Of a DNA stretch of 7,782 nt, positions 1-7,025 are shown in pieces. Position 1 is the stretch's first letter; every line of letters begins with the position of its first letter. Below the pieces are notes generated by a model. It searched no databases. It was not told the origin of the DNA and saw only the letters and a program-made list of their open reading frames with translations. The translations under genes and the position numbers were made by a program. Source of the stretch: an uncultured Porphyromonas sp. (GTDB taxonomy: Bacteria > Bacteroidota > Bacteroidia > Bacteroidales > Porphyromonadaceae); NCBI GenBank assembly GCA_947253195.1, contig CAMXXM010000056.1:1-7782 (forward strand), written 5' to 3'.

Positions 1-28
1 ATGTGTGTGCGACCCGGGGGTCGATCCG

Positions 29-1006
29 TTACTTGGGGTCGGAGGGGTTGTAGACGTAGGCGACACGACGATCCCCGAGGAGGAAGCCGAGGATATTGTC
101 CCGGTGCTCGTACTCCATAGAGAGGCGGGACTCGGTCGTCTGGGTGCCCACGTGGGGCGTCATCACCACGTTCTCCATGTCGTATAGGGCATCGAGGGGC
201 TTGTCGTCATGCTCAAAGACATCTAAGGCTGCCCCGGCGAGCTTGCCGCTCCGGAGGGCGTCGACCACCGCCTGCTCGTCCATCACCGCTCCTCGGGCGA
301 CATTGACGAGGATAACCCCGTCACGCATCAGGGCGATGGTGTCGGCATTGATGAGGTGCCTGGAGTCGGCATTGAGCGGGGTGTGGAGGGAGACGATGTC
401 GCTCTCCCGGAGGAGGGTCTCCAGGTCGGCATAGGTGACGCCGAGTGCCTCCTCCTCGAGCGGGTCGAGCCGGTGACGCTTATTATATAGTATGGTCACG
501 CCGTAGGGGCGGAGGAAGTCGGCGACGCGGCGGGCGATATTGCCAAAGCCGACGAGCCCGATCGTCTTACCGCCGAGGTCAGTCCCCATAAGCCCGGTAT
601 TGACCGCATCGCGATCGCGGCGCAGGCGGCTGTCCCATATGGTGATGCGCCGGGTGAGCGACAGCAGGAGCGCCATCGTCAGCTCCGCCGTCCCCCGGAT
701 CACCGACCGGGGGGTATTGGCGACGGCGATGCCGCGCTTCTTGGCGGCATCGAGGTCGATGTTATTGAAGCCGACACCGTAGTTGGCAATCAGCCTGAGG
801 TGAGGGAAGTGGTCCATCACCTCCTCGGTGATCGGGTGGGTGAAGCTTGAGGCGATCACCTCAGCATCCGCCGGGAGGGCGGAGAGGTCCTCGGGGTCAT
901 AGATAAAGCCGGGCTCGGGCATGAAGACCTCACAGCCCTTCTCGCTCAGTTCGTCGTAGCCCTCGGGCTTAAAGGGGGCAAAGGTAAAAGCAATCTTGTG
1001 GCTCAT
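29..1006 (-). CDS. D-isomer-specific 2-hydroxyacid dehydrogenase
   Basis: A complete 325-residue cytosolic oxidoreductase that interconverts a 2-keto acid and a D-2-hydroxy acid using NAD(P)H. A glyoxylate/hydroxypyruvate reductase or glycerate dehydrogenase role is plausible, but the substrate is not fixed by sequence. Visible motifs: substrate loop NYGVGFNNID (75-84); Rossmann loop GLVGFGNIAR (150-159), with Ala at the third glycine position of GxGxxG; and the family catalytic set Arg238 (VNVARGA), Glu265 (DVFEHDD) and His285 (MTPHVGT). After the second Rossmann strand the sequence is YNKRHR (174-179) with no acidic residue, which suggests NADP(H) rather than NAD(H); this is inference. Length is normal for the family. 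It starts at ATG 1006 after an A-rich leader and is the last visible gene of the leftward cluster, 42 nt after the lipoprotein gene. No C-terminal ACT domain is present, so it is not a long-form serine-pathway SerA. Confidence 0.93.
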   Translation of the reverse strand: MSHKIAFTFAPFKPEGYDELSEKGCEVFMPEPGFIYDPEDLSALPADAEVIASSFTHPITEEVMDHFPHLRLIANYGVGFNNIDLDAAKKRGIAVANTPRSVIRGTAELTMALLLSLTRRITIWDSRLRRDRDAVNTGLMGTDLGGKTIGLVGFGNIARRVADFLRPYGVTILYNKRHRLDPLEEEALGVTYADLETLLRESDIVSLHTPLNADSRHLINADTIALMRDGVILVNVARGAVMDEQAVVDALRSGKLAGAALDVFEHDDKPLDALYDMENVVMTPHVGTQTTESRLSMEYEHRDNILGFLLGDRRVAYVYNPSDPK

Positions 1007-1048
1007 GGCTATTCTTCTATTTTCTCTACAATAAAAAACTATCTCAGA

Positions 1049-2587
1049 TCATAGGACCGCATTGATCTCTCGCGCGATCACGTGCTCGTGGCCGAAGCGA
1101 TCAATGCGGGTGATGGTGAAGGCGACCCTGAACGTCCCTCCTAAGTCGAGCGGACAAAAGCGGGTATCGTGGGTGCGCCCGACGATATTCTCGGGATCAA
1201 GGGCCTTGCGGAGGGAGGCCCCGCGCTTGTGGCAGTAGACCAGGTAGTAGGCGGTCTCCTGACCCGGTGGGAGGGGTAGGTCGTCCATCCAGACCAGCTC
1301 CTGCCTACCGGTCCCCCGGAGGATTGCGGCATCCCGCTCCGGCTCCGGGAAGGGCTCCACGGTGGCGGGATAGGGACGCTCGGGGAGGCGGGCCGGGAGG
1401 GACCAGTAGTCCCGGTGGAGCTGATCGGCAATCCCCCTGTAGGAGTTGCCCCAGAGGTCATCCCCGGGCCAGATGGCGTTGCCTGCGGCATGCTCGGCGG
1501 CGAGTACGAGCTTGGGGTGGAGCTGCCCGCCATCCATCGTGCGGCGCACGTGTTGACCGACGACCAGTTGCGCGTGGTGGATATGGCGCGACCACCAGAG
1601 TACCAGCTCGGTGTAGTCTGCCACCTTATTCCCCATATTCCAGTAGATCTGAGGGACGACGTAGTCTACGAGCCCCTCCTCGTCCCAGAGGAGGAGGTCG
1701 GCGTAGAGGTCGTCGTAATTCTGCAGTCCTGCCGTTTTCGACCCTATGGGATGGGTCCGCTCATTGCGGTAGATGCCGAAGGGGCTGATGCCGAGCTGGA
1801 CGTAGGGCTTGACGCTGTGGATCGTGCGGGACAGGTCACGGATCAGTCGGGTGACATTGTCCCTCCGCCAGTCGCCCTTGGAGGCAAAGGCGGCACCATA
1901 GCGGCGGTAGGTCTCGTCGTCGTCAAAGGTCTCCCCCGCTATCGGATAGGGGTAGAAGTAGTCGTCGAGGTGGATCCCATCCACATCATAGCGGGTGACG
2001 ATGTCGCGCACCACCTTGCAGGTGTAGGCGCGCACCTCGGGGAGGCCGGGATCGAAGAGCAATTGCTTGCCGTAGCGGACAAACCACTCGGGATGCTTGC
2101 GGGAGGGATGCCCCGGGGCGACGTAAGAGCCGATGTCGGCGACAGCGCGGTAGGGATTGATCCAGGCGTGTAGCTCGATGAAGCGCTCGTGGCATATCTT
2201 GACCATAAAGGCAAGCGGATCCCAGAGTGGCTCCGGCGCCCTACCCTGCTCTCCGGTGAGGAAGCGGCTCCAGGGCTCATAGGGAGAGTAGTACCAGGCA
2301 TCTGCCTCGGGTCGGACCTGGAAGTAGATCACATTGACCCCTAGCTCCGCCAGTCGGTCAACCTTCTGCCGCAGGTCGCTCTGCAGCTCCGCGACTGTCA
2401 TCCACGCATACCGGGAGCGGTAGATGGTGGGAAACCAGACAGCGCGGACCTCCCGCCGGGGAACCTTGTAGTCCGCGTCGTAGGCCCTCTCGGCGGCCTT
2501 TTGGACCACACTCTTGCGGGATCCGCAGCCGGTGGAGAGGAGGAGAAGAGAGAGGAAGAGGGGAAGGAGGAAAAGAAGGCGCCTCAT
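1049..2587 (-). CDS. GHL10/DUF187 family glycoside-hydrolase-like lipoprotein
   Basis: A predicted lipoprotein of 512 residues with a (beta/alpha)8-type hydrolase-like domain of the GHL10 (PF02638, YngK-like) family; substrate unknown, presumably an envelope or dietary polysaccharide or glycoconjugate. I chose ATG 2587 because it puts a signal peptide at the N terminus: two Arg, a run of Leu/Phe, then LSTGC with Cys21 as the lipid-anchor residue. An in-frame ATG at 2614 would add nine polar residues and overlap mgtE. Family blocks in order: REVRAVWFPT (45-54), VIYFQVRPEADAWYYSPYEPW (86-106), ELHAWINPYR (138-147), DGIHLDDYFYPYP (203-215), GISPFGIYRN (266-275) and YVVPQIYW (309-316). The acidic pair in HLDDY is a candidate active site (inference). 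From about residue 412 a beta-rich C-terminal part follows, possibly fibronectin-III-like. No acidic export signal follows the Cys, so a periplasm-facing anchor is more likely than surface display. It lies 10 nt downstream of mgtE. Confidence 0.88.
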   Translation of the reverse strand: MRRLLFLLPLFLSLLLLSTGCGSRKSVVQKAAERAYDADYKVPRREVRAVWFPTIYRSRYAWMTVAELQSDLRQKVDRLAELGVNVIYFQVRPEADAWYYSPYEPWSRFLTGEQGRAPEPLWDPLAFMVKICHERFIELHAWINPYRAVADIGSYVAPGHPSRKHPEWFVRYGKQLLFDPGLPEVRAYTCKVVRDIVTRYDVDGIHLDDYFYPYPIAGETFDDDETYRRYGAAFASKGDWRRDNVTRLIRDLSRTIHSVKPYVQLGISPFGIYRNERTHPIGSKTAGLQNYDDLYADLLLWDEEGLVDYVVPQIYWNMGNKVADYTELVLWWSRHIHHAQLVVGQHVRRTMDGGQLHPKLVLAAEHAAGNAIWPGDDLWGNSYRGIADQLHRDYWSLPARLPERPYPATVEPFPEPERDAAILRGTGRQELVWMDDLPLPPGQETAYYLVYCHKRGASLRKALDPENIVGRTHDTRFCPLDLGGTFRVAFTITRIDRFGHEHVIAREINAVL

Positions 2588-2597
2588 GGCAGGGAGA

Positions 2598-3956
2598 TCA
2601 GCGGAAGTGGCCATAGAGGGCTTGGGTGATGGTCATGTAGACAAACATACCGATGAGGTCATCTAAGATCGTGATGAAGGGACCGGTGGCGCGCGCGGGG
2701 TCGATCTTCACCGCATTCATCAGGAGCGGGATCACCGAGCCGAAGAGGCTGGCGCAGATCACCACGACAAAGAGGCTGATGGAGACGCTTGCCATCACCA
2801 GCATATCCTTGATGTAAAAATAATTGTAGACAAAAACGACCATACTGATCACGCTGGCGATCACGAGTGCGACACAGAGGTCATTGAGTATCGTGCGGGG
2901 GATGCGCTTCAGGTCGAGTGTCCCGCGTGCGAGATCCTGCACGACGATGGTGGAGGACTGCATACCGACATTACCTCCCGTACCACCAATGAGTGGGATG
3001 AAGAGGGAGATCTGCGGGATCATCGAGAAGACGCTGTCGTAGATGCCGAGGAGCTGACTATTGAAGATCCCCCCGATCATCCCAATCAGGAGCCACGGGA
3101 GACGGGCACCGGTCTGCTTGAAGATATTGTCGGACGTGTCGATGTCGGAGGAGAGACCGCTCGCCATCTGGCTCTCAGCCTCGTGCTTCTCACGCATCTC
3201 ATCCACCACGTCATCGATGGTGATGACGCCCTTGAGCCGCCCGAGAGCATCGACGACAGGTATGGCAACGAGGTCGTACTGGTCAAAGGTCTTGATCACC
3301 GTATCCATGGAGTCGCTCTCGTGGAGGATGACGGGATTGGGGAGCATCACGTACCGGATCTCGCTGATGGAGGGATTGGTGATGACGGTCTTCGTCGGCA
3401 GGATGCCTATCAGTCGCTTCAGGTCATCGACGACGTAGACGTAGTAGATCTCATCCAGCTCCTCGGCCTGACGGCGCATCTCGTCGAGGCACATGGGCAT
3501 GGACCAATTGGCATTCACCACGATCATCTCCTTCCGCATCACACCGCCGGCGGTGTCCTCATCGTAGTGGAGGAGGTCAACGATATTGCCCGCCTGCTCC
3601 AGGTCGGGGATATGGGCGAGGATCGCATCCTGCCGCTCGCTCCGCAGGTCACGGATCAGGTCGGCGGCGTCGTCGGTATCCATATTTTGGACGATCTTCG
3701 TGGCGATCTCCTGCTCCGGCACGAGGGAGAGGATCTCACGTCGCCGGTCCTCATCCATCTCGGTGATGACATCCGCCACCTTGACATCAGGGAGCACCCG
3801 GAGGGCACGCGTCGCATCCTCATCGGAGAGGTCGTCGATGAAGGTGGCGATGTCGGTCGGGTGCATCGCGTGGAAGGTGCGCTGCAGCTTTGCCGCATCG
3901 TTGGTCTCGAGGTAGTGACGGAGCTCCTTCGTTAGTTCGGGGGTCAATTCGATCAT
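2598..3956 (-). CDS. mgtE: MgtE-type magnesium transporter/channel
   Basis: A complete 452-residue inner-membrane Mg2+ channel/transporter. Domain order is that of MgtE: a superhelical N domain (about 1-130, rich in acidic residues), two CBS domains (about 131-193 and 196-258), a linking plug helix (about 260-285), then five membrane spans to the C terminus. The pore signature PLIGGTGGNVGMQSS (321-335) and the last-span segment GPFITILDDLIG (425-436) are present. Asp433 aligns by eye with the ion-binding Asp432 of the Thermus thermophilus protein. In this family the cytosolic N and CBS domains bind Mg2+ and close the pore when cytosolic Mg2+ is high, so control is largely post-translational. 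The ATG at 3956 lies within the stop region of ksgA (ATGA overlap), which points to translational coupling. Length is typical and no key motif is missing. Confidence 0.96.
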   Translation of the reverse strand: MIELTPELTKELRHYLETNDAAKLQRTFHAMHPTDIATFIDDLSDEDATRALRVLPDVKVADVITEMDEDRRREILSLVPEQEIATKIVQNMDTDDAADLIRDLRSERQDAILAHIPDLEQAGNIVDLLHYDEDTAGGVMRKEMIVVNANWSMPMCLDEMRRQAEELDEIYYVYVVDDLKRLIGILPTKTVITNPSISEIRYVMLPNPVILHESDSMDTVIKTFDQYDLVAIPVVDALGRLKGVITIDDVVDEMREKHEAESQMASGLSSDIDTSDNIFKQTGARLPWLLIGMIGGIFNSQLLGIYDSVFSMIPQISLFIPLIGGTGGNVGMQSSTIVVQDLARGTLDLKRIPRTILNDLCVALVIASVISMVVFVYNYFYIKDMLVMASVSISLFVVVICASLFGSVIPLLMNAVKIDPARATGPFITILDDLIGMFVYMTITQALYGHFR

Positions 3957-4771
3957 CTCAGCGTTTCTTCATCATTAGGGCAGATCGTCTTTTCGCCCAC
4001 AGCTGCGGTGAGGGCAATGAAGTCCTCCACGTCGAGCTGCTCGGGGCGCATCGTCAGGTAGCGCTCAATCTCCGGCGGGACCGACTCCGGGAGCAGTCCC
4101 CTCAGTGAGGAGCGGATCATCTTGCGTCGCTGGGCAAAGGCCGCCTTGACCACCCGTCGGAAGGACTGCTCACTCACGCCGAGGGAGGTGCGGTCGTTGC
4201 GTGTCAGCCTGAGGACGCCGCTCTGCACCTTGGGCGGAGGAGTAAAAGCGCCCGGCGGAACCGTGAAAAGGTACTCCGCGTCGTACCACGCACGCAGAAG
4301 CACCGTGAGGATGCCGTAGTCCCTCGTGCCCGGCCCGGATGTCAGGCGGCGCGCCACCTCCCGCTGGAGCATCCCCCCGGCCATCGGGATCAGGTCGCGG
4401 TACTCCAGCATATGGAAGAAGATCTGACTGGAGATATTGTACGGGTAATTGCCGATGAGGAGGAAGGGCTGCCCCTCCGGGAAGATCCGATCAAGGGGGA
4501 GCGTCAGGAAGTCTCCCTCGATGAGCCGGTCGCCCTCCAGCTCGGGGAAGGCCTCCCGCAGGTACTCCACGGACTCCCCGTCCAGCTCGACGACGACGGT
4601 ATCCCGATAGATCGAGAGGAGGTACTTCGTCAGCACACCCATACCGGGCCCCACCTCCAGGATCGGCAGATCCCGACGGGAGACCGGTATCTCAGCGATA
4701 CGCTCCGCCACGGACTCGTCGTGGAGGAAATGCTGTCCGAGGGCTTTCTTGGCCCGTACGCGCTTTGCCAT
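3953..4771 (-). CDS. ksgA: 16S rRNA (A1518/A1519) dimethyladenosine transferase
   Basis: A complete 272-residue RsmA/KsgA methyltransferase. It uses S-adenosylmethionine to dimethylate the two adjacent adenosines of helix 45 in 16S rRNA during late 30S assembly. Visible motifs: KKALGQHFL (8-16), SAM motif I EVGPGMGVLT (39-48), ribose-binding Glu62 (VVVELDG), GDFL (86-89), the catalytic motif in the form NYPYNISSQIFF (108-119; the usual form is NLPY), FTPPPKVQS (176-184) and FAQRRKMIRSSL (212-223) in the C-terminal helical domain. The basic start MAKRVRAKK is normal for the family. It is the first gene of the leftward cluster and overlaps mgtE by 4 nt. Its upstream region is shared with the divergent membrane-protein gene. 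I see no good -7 element on this strand. Loss of KsgA gives kasugamycin resistance in bacteria generally. Confidence 0.97.
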   Translation of the reverse strand: MAKRVRAKKALGQHFLHDESVAERIAEIPVSRRDLPILEVGPGMGVLTKYLLSIYRDTVVVELDGESVEYLREAFPELEGDRLIEGDFLTLPLDRIFPEGQPFLLIGNYPYNISSQIFFHMLEYRDLIPMAGGMLQREVARRLTSGPGTRDYGILTVLLRAWYDAEYLFTVPPGAFTPPPKVQSGVLRLTRNDRTSLGVSEQSFRRVVKAAFAQRRKMIRSSLRGLLPESVPPEIERYLTMRPEQLDVEDFIALTAAVGEKTICPNDEETLR

Positions 4772-4826
4772 GCTATCAGTCGGTCGAATCAGGGGAGAGG
4801 AGAGCCGGGGTTAGGGTGAAAAAGGC

Positions 4827-4834
4827 TACCTTTG
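4827..4834 (+). promoter_or_regulatory. Bacteroidota-type -7 promoter element (TACCTTTG)
   Basis: TACCTTTG matches the TAnnTTTG -7 consensus of the primary sigma factor of Bacteroidota exactly and is followed by C, as is common. It sits 82 nt upstream of the ATG at 4916, implying a 5' leader of roughly 75 nt. No clear TTTG -33 element is found about 19-21 nt upstream, where the sequence is G-rich, so the call rests on the -7 match and its position between divergent genes. The element is embedded in the inverted repeat AAAGG-CTA-CCTTT (4821-4833). Confidence 0.55.
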
Positions 4835-4915
4835 CCCCATCACTTGATAGGGATCCCCGCTTCTCTCACCCCATTACGTACAAAAGTACCAAAAAGAGAG
4901 CGGACCCACGCACTC

Positions 4916-5926
4916 ATGACAGGTAAGCTACCAAAGAGTCTCCGGATCATCCTCCCCCTGCTGATAGGGGTGCTCCTCATCGTCCTGCTCTACAGAAAGG
5001 TCGACTTTGATGTCGTGCAGGAGACGCTCCGGGAGGACGTGAGGTGGTGGGTGATCGCGCTCTCCTGCCTCCTCGGGCCTCTCTCCGTACTCTTCCGCGG
5101 GCTGCGGTGGGACCTACAGGTGGCACCCCTGCGCGCCGTCAGGGACGGCTCCACCCTCACCGCATCAGTCCTCCACGTGCAGGGAAGCTACGCGGTCAAT
5201 ATGCTGATCCCTCGCCTCGGAGATCTCTGGCGCTGCAGCTCGATGCAGGGCTACAGCGGGCTGCCCTTCTCCCGACTCTTCGGGACGATGATCGCCGAGC
5301 GGGCAGTGGATATGCTCACGACGCTCTTCCTGATCCTCCCCGGTCTGGCGCTGAATGCGACCTACTTCACCGCATTTCTCCGCCACCACGTCCGCATCCC
5401 CTCCCCCTCAGAGGGACCCGCCGCCTCTCCTCTCACCTGGCTGCTCCTACTGCTTGCCGCGGGGCTTGGGGTCTACCTCATCGGGAGAGTGGCGAGGCGA
5501 CTGCGGCTCCGGCATAAGCTCCGCAAGGGGTGGCTCAACTTCCTCGTGGGACTGCGGACGATACCGGAGATGGACCGCCGAGCGAGGTGGCTCTTCCTCC
5601 TCTACACGGTCGGGATATGGGCGTGCTACTTCTTCGCCTTTTACCTCACTTTCGGGGCATTTAGCTTCACGGAGCAGCTGGGGCCGGGGGTGGCACTGGT
5701 GATCTTCTCCCTCATCACCATCTCATCGATCCTCCCGATACAGGGCAATATCGGGCCGTGGCACTTCGTCGTGATCCAGTCGCTGATCTTCTTCGGGGTC
5801 GCTGCCGATCCCGCCGCCTCCTTTGCGCTGATCGTCCACACCACGCAGACGGCGACGACCACCATCTTCGGTCTCGCAGCACTCCTGCTCCTTCCTTTCC
5901 TGAGAGAAAAGAGTAAAGAAAAATGA
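4916..5926 (+). CDS. Lysylphosphatidylglycerol synthase TM-family (UPF0104/YbhN-like) membrane protein
   Basis: A 336-residue polytopic inner-membrane protein of the flippase-like LPG_synthase_TM family (PF03706). It lacks the cytosolic aminoacyl-transfer domain of MprF, so it is a stand-alone flippase-like unit; its lipid or other substrate is unknown. Hydrophobic spans lie at about 11-26, 42-60, 120-145, 172-191, 224-247, 257-276, 283-296 and 302-328. Family motifs: RGLRW (61-65), NMLIPRLGDLWR (95-106), ERAVDM (128-133) and PIQGNIGPWH (274-283). In MprF-like members the last motif usually ends in Glu; here it is His283, which I recall as typical of Bacteroidota members. I chose ATG 4916, preceded by A-rich AAAAAGAGAG, over a TTG at 4832 because the TTG lies inside the -7 element and the extra 28 residues look non-coding. 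The stop overlaps hemH by 4 nt. Confidence 0.88.
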   Translation: MTGKLPKSLRIILPLLIGVLLIVLLYRKVDFDVVQETLREDVRWWVIALSCLLGPLSVLFRGLRWDLQVAPLRAVRDGSTLTASVLHVQGSYAVNMLIPRLGDLWRCSSMQGYSGLPFSRLFGTMIAERAVDMLTTLFLILPGLALNATYFTAFLRHHVRIPSPSEGPAASPLTWLLLLLAAGLGVYLIGRVARRLRLRHKLRKGWLNFLVGLRTIPEMDRRARWLFLLYTVGIWACYFFAFYLTFGAFSFTEQLGPGVALVIFSLITISSILPIQGNIGPWHFVVIQSLIFFGVAADPAASFALIVHTTQTATTTIFGLAALLLLPFLREKSKEK

Positions 5927-6864
5927 CACAGGCAGGCTACCTCCTCACCAATACCGGCTCCCCCCGCTCGTGCCGCGTGGAGGATGTGGGGCAGTACCTG
6001 CGTACCTTCCTCGCCGACCCGGCGATCATGGAGATGCCCTACCTCCTCAGGCACCTGCTGGTGCGGGGGATCATCGTGCCGAGGCGGGCGCCCAAGTCGG
6101 CGAAGCGGTACCGGCAGATCTGGCTGCCCGAGGGGTCACCCCTTGTGGTCTATAGCCGACAACTGGCGGAGGAGCTGAGCCGGCTCTCCGGCTGCCCCAC
6201 CTACCTCGCCATGCGGTACGAGGAGGGGTCGGTCGATCGGGCGCTGAGACAGGCTGAGGCGGACGGCGTGACGGAACTGATCTCACAGCCGCTCTACCCG
6301 CAGTACGCCCCAAGCAGCTTCGGCTCCGCAAGCGACTTTGTGCGGAGGAGGTACGAGGCTCTACGACCCTCCTACAGACTCACGGAGCGGGGACCCTTTT
6401 ACGACCACTCGGACTTCATCCGCTCTCTAGCGGAGCAGGTGGCAGGAGCCGAGCTGTCGCCGGAGACGCACCTCCTTCTCTCCTTCCACGGGCTTCCGCT
6501 CTCTCAGGTGAAGCCCTACCTGAGCGACCCGAAGCGGGACTATACCTGCCAGTGCCGGCGGACGATGGAGCTGCTGCTGAAGTGCCCGGAGGTGCCTCCA
6601 CTGCGGAGCCACGAACTGGTCTATCAGTCACGCTTCGGTCATCGCTGGCTGACGCCGGAGCTCACGAGGCGGCTCGCAGCACTGCCGGGCGAAGGGGTCA
6701 AGCGAGTGGCGGTCCTCTGTCCCTCATTTGTCGCCGACTGCCTGGAGACGCTCGAGGAGGTGGGCATTGATGGGCGAAGGATCTTCCACGAGGCCGGCGG
6801 CGAAGAGCTTACGCTCATCCCCTGCCCCAATGGCTCCCCCACCCTCGCCCGCGCCCTCCTCTGA
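5923..6864 (+). CDS. hemH: Ferrochelatase
   Basis: A complete 313-residue ferrochelatase, which inserts Fe2+ into protoporphyrin IX (or coproporphyrin in the alternative branch) as the final metal-insertion step of haem synthesis. Visible motifs: TNTGSP near the N terminus (9-14); EGSPL (70-74); PLYPQYAPSSFGS (123-135), lining the porphyrin site; SFHGLP (187-192), with the metal-binding His189; YQSRFGHRWL (234-243); and CPSFVADCLETLEEV (266-280), with the conserved Glu275. The length of about 310 residues is normal for bacterial enzymes, and no C-terminal [2Fe-2S] extension is present. The ATG overlaps the stop of the upstream membrane-protein gene (ATGA), and the preceding bases are A-rich with no Shine-Dalgarno, so translation is probably coupled to that gene. 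No other haem gene is in the window. Several Porphyromonas keep only the late haem enzymes, which would fit an enzyme working on acquired porphyrin (inference). Confidence 0.96.
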   Translation: MTQAGYLLTNTGSPRSCRVEDVGQYLRTFLADPAIMEMPYLLRHLLVRGIIVPRRAPKSAKRYRQIWLPEGSPLVVYSRQLAEELSRLSGCPTYLAMRYEEGSVDRALRQAEADGVTELISQPLYPQYAPSSFGSASDFVRRRYEALRPSYRLTERGPFYDHSDFIRSLAEQVAGAELSPETHLLLSFHGLPLSQVKPYLSDPKRDYTCQCRRTMELLLKCPEVPPLRSHELVYQSRFGHRWLTPELTRRLAALPGEGVKRVAVLCPSFVADCLETLEEVGIDGRRIFHEAGGEELTLIPCPNGSPTLARALL

Positions 6865-6954
6865 GCCGAGCTGAACCTGGTTGGGTCACTCCCTTGTCGG
6901 AGGAAAACAACCGGTGCAACCCGCAATGGGTCGTGGGATTATCTCCCGTCCTAT

Positions 6955-7000
6955 CCACGGGTCACCATGTCGCACGTTGCGCTCCACGGATGACCCGTGG
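6955..7000. repeat. 10-bp inverted repeat with inner hairpin
   Basis: CCACGGGTCA at 6955-6964 and its exact reverse complement TGACCCGTGG at 6991-7000 enclose 26 bases. Inside, CGCA-CGT-TGCG (6971-6981) forms a small second stem. The right arm can instead pair with CCACGG at 6984-6989, a 6-bp stem with a 5-base loop, so two folds exclude each other. The bases are read directly; folding is inferred. Confidence 0.8.
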
Positions 7001-7011
7001 CCATAAAGCGG

Positions 7012-7025
7012 AGACCCCGGGGTCT
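7012..7025. repeat. 14-bp perfect palindrome AGACCCCGGGGTCT
   Basis: This is a perfect palindrome with no spacer, flanked by GG on the left and TCTCC on the right, so the symmetry nearly continues (GGAGA...TCTCC with a two-base slip). It could form a GC-rich hairpin in RNA from either strand or be a dimeric protein site. It closes the structured element. No T tract follows, so it is not a classic intrinsic terminator. Confidence 0.75.

Noticed and set aside
1007..1048. Possible internal promoter in the AT-rich gap before the dehydrogenase gene (TAGTTTTT on the minus strand)
   Set aside because: It resembles TAnnTTTG in seven of eight positions but has no -33 element at the right distance. 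The A-rich stretch is better explained as a Bacteroidota-type translation leader.
1415..2173. A 252-codon plus-strand open frame opposite the GHL10 lipoprotein gene
   Set aside because: It is antisense to a gene with clear family motifs. Its Val/Asp/Gly-rich composition is typical of a shadow frame.
2588..2614. Upstream ATG start for the lipoprotein gene at 2614
   Set aside because: It would place nine polar residues ahead of the signal peptide and overlap the mgtE coding end; ATG 2587 gives a normal lipoprotein signal.
3183..3935. A 250-codon plus-strand open frame opposite mgtE
   Set aside because: It is fully antisense to an intact, well-recognised mgtE. Long antisense frames are expected in GC-rich DNA, and the product (Asp/His/Val-rich) resembles no protein.
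4878..4889. GTAC-AAAA-GTAC pair in the leader of the flippase-hemH operon
   Set aside because: GTAC is itself palindromic and only four bases long, so the pair is likely by chance. No promoter or operator consensus fits around it.
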